Positions 60,357 to 64,000 of a stretch of DNA of 64,000 nucleotides are shown piece after piece; within the stretch, counting starts at the first letter, position 1, and each line of letters begins with the position of its first letter. A model generated the notes under the pieces. That model did not search any database and was not told the DNA's origin. It saw nothing but the letters and a program-made list of their open reading frames with translations. Source of the stretch: Dacryopinax spathularia (lineage: Eukaryota; Basidiomycota; Dacrymycetes; Dacrymycetales; Dacrymycetaceae); assembly GCA_037974965.1 (NCBI GenBank), contig JBBPFI010000004.1:2046001-2110000 (forward strand), read 5' to 3'. Made by a program: the position numbers and the translations under genes.

Positions 60357-60951
60357 GCACGGATACTCAAGTTGCTGATCACTTGGCAGGACTTTTCTCT
60401 TGCGGTTGTCCCGTAAGAAGGAATGGAAGAGTCGCAGGTTGTAGTTTGACGCCACAATACGCACCACAAGACGCGTTGTGCCTCCGGTCACGTGGATTCA
60501 CATTCACCGGCAGTGCCACCGCAAAGAGCGCCGGTTCCCTGAAGCATCAAAGTTCGTGCCTGACCATTTTTGTCAGGGCTCACTGCACCCTTTTCCACCG
60601 CTTGCAATGTTCGCCGAACATCCATTGTTCCACCGGACAACACTGTGGCTGATTGCTTCGCCGTCCTCTGGGTCCAATATCATGGCGCTCCATCCCGCCC
60701 TTCCATTCCAGATCCGCAGTGCATGGCCGCAATCCACCGGCAGATGATGGTGTCCGGCCAGGCACGTCCGACAGCCCGCTGAAGCGTCTATTCAGAGCTA
60801 TGGCCAACGGAAGGAACATGCCTACTACCGAGAAAATATGCCTACCTGCTGTATATAAAGCTAACGGAAATGTGGCTTCAGCCAAGGGCTAAACACATAT
60901 CTGCCGCTCTGCAGTCTCCTTCCTACTTCCGATCCTCCGAACGAAATCGAA
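60357..60951. other. Spacer between the LTR element and the helical-protein gene
   Basis: A 595 bp stretch, the right half of the region split by the retroelement. TATATAAAG at 60850-60858 is a TATA-like match about 100 bp before the first candidate ATG of the next gene. Small frames here show no family feature. Confidence 0.5.
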
Positions 60952-63900
60952 ATGTCGGCCAATGACGCAGTCCAGTTGCGCAAAGCGCAGAACAAGCTGT
61001 TCTCTGCCAAGTTTGTCCTTCTTGTGAACACAGATACACGCAGAGTTCTGACCCATCTACTAGAAACATGGCGAAAGACGTCTGGATGACGCGCTGGTGC
61101 AGCACGAACTGGGGTTTGTACAGCCGTAGTCTTAGCGCGCGTTGTCAGCTGACAGAAATCGATAAGGGGAGTACCTGGAGCCAGCCCCTAATGCTCTTAA
61201 TATGCTGGGATACCTGCTACTTCTGGCATCCGGTGTTACAGACTTTGGTAAGCTGTCTACTATTTGGAAGGTTCCTTTTGACTAACCTCATCATCCAGAT
61301 CTGCGCGTGGAAAGTACGGGTAGGAGGGCGCGCTATCTTGCTTAGCCTACCGCTTATAGCCCTCTCAGGTCAAGGAAAGAATGGGAAAGAGGGAAAAGTG
61401 GAGTTTGAGTGGAGTAAGGCGTTTCGCTCCACGATCGCAATTCCTGTCATTTATGATATTACCAGAGCACGTCAGCACCCCGGACTCCTTCAAGGCATCG
61501 CTCATCCAAATGGCGACCGAGGGCGCGAAGACCTTCGTGAAAGCACACGGCCATATGGAGGCTATCGAAACACTCACCAACCAAGGTGCGGCGCCAGGTA
61601 TCGGTCATATTCTAGGATTCTGAAGCTTCGCTTCTGCAGTGCCAAGGATTGTCGACGAGATGGTCACGCTATTCAAGACCGGATCAGCGGCCAAAGTCAC
61701 AGCGATACTTCCGGCGCTGCTAAAAGACCTTCAAGAGATTGCGAAACAGTGCTCTGAAGAAGGCCAGAAGTGTCAAGCAAAATTTATGAACATCTGCGAG
61801 CTGGCAGGTATGACGCCTGCGACTGTCTGGCAGTATGCCTCGACATTGACATCATACACAGCTGAGCTCGCGATTGCGTCCCAAAGGAAGCTCGGAAAGA
61901 CAGAGGACGGTATGAGAGAGGTATGTCCTATCGTTCTTCCCCTTCCTTGCTGATCCTTACGTGTCCGCTAGAACAGCACTCGGATTGAAGTGCTGAAGGT
62001 TCAGTCGGCCGAGCAGAAGAAGCTCGTTGATACCGCCAATGAAGCACTCAAGAACGGGGCCCGTGCGTGCATATGACTCCTTCCGTTTGTTTTGGCTGAC
62101 AGAGGAATGGTCGTAGGTGACTTCCTCAATGCGCAAGATCTCTTCAAGGAAGCGAGCAACAAGATTCCTGGACCCTGGGACATGGTGGCCATGAACATCA
62201 CTGAAACGGCCGTCAATGTCGGCGTGTCTGCGCTGAATGCATACATCACTTCAGCGGTGAGAGCCTTCAAGGCCGTGGGAGATTCTTTGTGCTGATATCA
62301 ACTTGGTCCTTCCTGTGTTTCATGGACGCTAGACTGCGTGAGTCAATAGTCTTTGTAGACGACCGCGCTGCGTACTCACCCAGCACCCTATAGCATGAAA
62401 ACAATCGGAATCGAAGCCGCTAGAGCAGCGATTGGCAAAGCGACGGGCGAACCAGGAAAAGAGACTGGAGCCTCGGGAGGGACACAACCAAGTGGATCGA
62501 CAGGGCAAGGTGCGGGCAATACGGGCGCTGGATCGGGCGCGCCAGCCCCAAACGCTGCCCCAGTGCCTTCCACCGCCACTGTCAATGACAGAGGGATCAG
62601 TCAGGTCCTTAATCTCGCGATGTTGCCTGCTTCTGGATCTTCTGACGGTTTGCTGCATAGGTCCCTGCAGCCTACCAGAGTGCGCTCACGGTCAAGAGTC
62701 TCCTCAATGGCGGTGAGGGTGGAAAGCCAAACTGGGACTTAATTACCCCCAAAGACCCCGCCCAGCATGGCGCGGACTTCCTCAAGGGCACCCTGGAACA
62801 GCAAAGGGCGAGTCTTGCGGAGTACAAATCTCAGGAGTATGCGGGACAAGTGCTCGCCGAAATAGAGAAGCTGCTTAAGGTATATCGACAGCCGACTGTA
62901 CTCAAACGGTCGCTGACGAACCTTCACAGGTCGTCAACATCATCGCCAAAGCTGGCACAGACTCGACCTCCGACGAGGAGCTACAGAAACAACTGCCTGC
63001 CGTTGAGGCTTCCGTGCAGAACTTGCTTCTTCTCCGGCAGAAGGCCAGTCAACTCCAACAAAGTACCGGCAATCTCCCGACTCCGCTCTTTGTCAGCAAC
63101 GCGAAGCCAAGCGATGGGAAGACCGCCATCCTGGCAGCGGAGGTCAGTGTTGCGCGCACGTCCGTCAAACTCTATTGACATCATTGTCATCGTATCAGTC
63201 TGCTAAGCAGAACTTGGAGCTTCAGCGCGCTAATCTGGAAGGGTCCCGAGCGGCTTACGCGAAGATCACGGATGAAGCCGTCAAGCAGGTAGGGGTCTGC
63301 GATAAGCGCCTTGCCGGTGCTGACAAAATGTGTTCCAGCAAGGAGAGCTTATGAAACAGATGGCAGAGATGGCTCATCTCGATCTCACCAATCAGAGCTT
63401 GAAGACGATTTTGCCCATCCTGCGCAAAGCGGTCAGCTCATTCACCATCATCCAGAACAATATGACGATGCTTGTTCGCTTCTTCGATGTATGCATGTTC
63501 CTAGTTGCTCGGACCTTTGCTAATCTACTCGAACCACGTCACAGGCCATTTCTGGGTTGATTTCCACCGGTAAGCCCGTCGGTATCTTGGGCGAAACAGG
63601 AGGCTTACGGACGTCCTAGTTATGACGCCTTACATCAACAAATACATCTCGGTACGTGGATTTGGGGACAGAACAAGGGTGTTGTGATTCATACTTCTGC
63701 AGACCTCCAAGGATTATGCCGCAGAGCTGGCAGGAATGAAACTGGAGAGTAAGCCGGCATGAAGGCATACCAGTAGAAATTCTAAACGGCTGTAGTATTC
63801 ACCATCAACACGATGTACCAGCAAGCTCTTCTGGTTTCCCAGTAAGTCGCTGCCTTCTCGCGCTTGTATTCGCGATCACTGAAGAAGACGTTCAGAGTTG

Positions 63901-64000
63901 CCATGCTCTGCGAGAAGATCTCAGGCACATACTGTCATGTCTCCACAGACTATATCCTGCCCTTCCAAGCGAGCATTGGTCAAATGCTGGACGAGATCCG
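60952..64000 (+). CDS. Long helical protein of unknown function, many small exons (3' end outside window)
   Basis: Exons that join in one frame: 61167-61247, 61298-61312 (15 nt), 61369-61413, 61466-61585, 61640-61920, 61972-62062, 62117-62256, 62333-62337 (5 nt, tentative), 62394-62604, 62661-62879, 62930-63142, 63199-63288, 63339-63488, 63545-63569, 63620-63651, 63703-63748, 63796-63841 and 63896 to the edge. The 5' end is not settled (candidate ATGs at 60952 and 61068). The product is nearly all helical: an early hydrophobic helix (ALNMLGYLLLLASGVTDF), coiled coil, IPGPWDMVAMNITETAVNVG, a Gly/Ser/Pro/Ala-rich linker, then blocks such as NNMTMLVRFFDAISGLIST and VAMLCEKISGTYCHVSTDYI. From memory, uncharacterised fungal and invertebrate proteins share this VRFF...ISGTY layout; function unknown. 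Confidence 0.65.

Overview
The window reads as nuclear DNA of a basidiomycete fungus. The genes are dense and cut by many short GT-AG introns, mostly 46-60 bp and some with 5-21 nt exons between them. The encoded proteins are typically fungal: Kex2 protease, TAP42, DPH1, XAP5, proteasome lid subunits, and a nitrate cluster with NADPH-type nitrate and nitrite reductases. I cannot fix the class or genus from sequence alone. All gene structures were spliced by hand from frame continuity and GT-AG sites; every complete model closes to a whole number of codons.

Left part (1-9.4 kb), housekeeping genes: the C-terminal half of MCM7 (+), a Kex2-type protease (-), an XAP5/FAM50 nuclear protein (-), and DPH1 (+), which is divergent from XAP5. 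After a 1.9 kb gap comes an OPT-family transporter (+, 11.3-14.0 kb).

Nitrate block (15.9-26.8 kb): nitrate reductase (+), nitrate/nitrite MFS transporter (-) and nitrite reductase (+). Together they import nitrate and reduce it to ammonium. Transporter and nitrite reductase share a 1.4 kb divergent promoter with several GATA motifs.

Middle (26.9-46 kb): TAP42 (-), a PHD-finger protein (-), mitochondrial ribosomal protein uS7m (+), then the proteasome lid genes RPN6 (-) and RPN7 (+) in a head-to-head pair 218 bp apart. A 463 bp Tc1/mariner-like non-autonomous DNA transposon follows, then a secreted GH5 glycosidase (+), an NmrA-like protein (-) and a single-pass membrane protein of unknown function (-).

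Right part (47.4-64 kb): two tandem aquaporin genes with altered NPA boxes, a PQ-loop transporter (+), and a cyanovirin-N-homology lectin domain fused to a long helical region (-). Next is a very young-looking Ty1/copia LTR retrotransposon with 401 bp LTRs that look identical and a 5 bp target duplication. Last comes a long helical protein in at least 18 small exons that runs off the right edge (+). The helical proteins flanking the retroelement are the least explained genes here.
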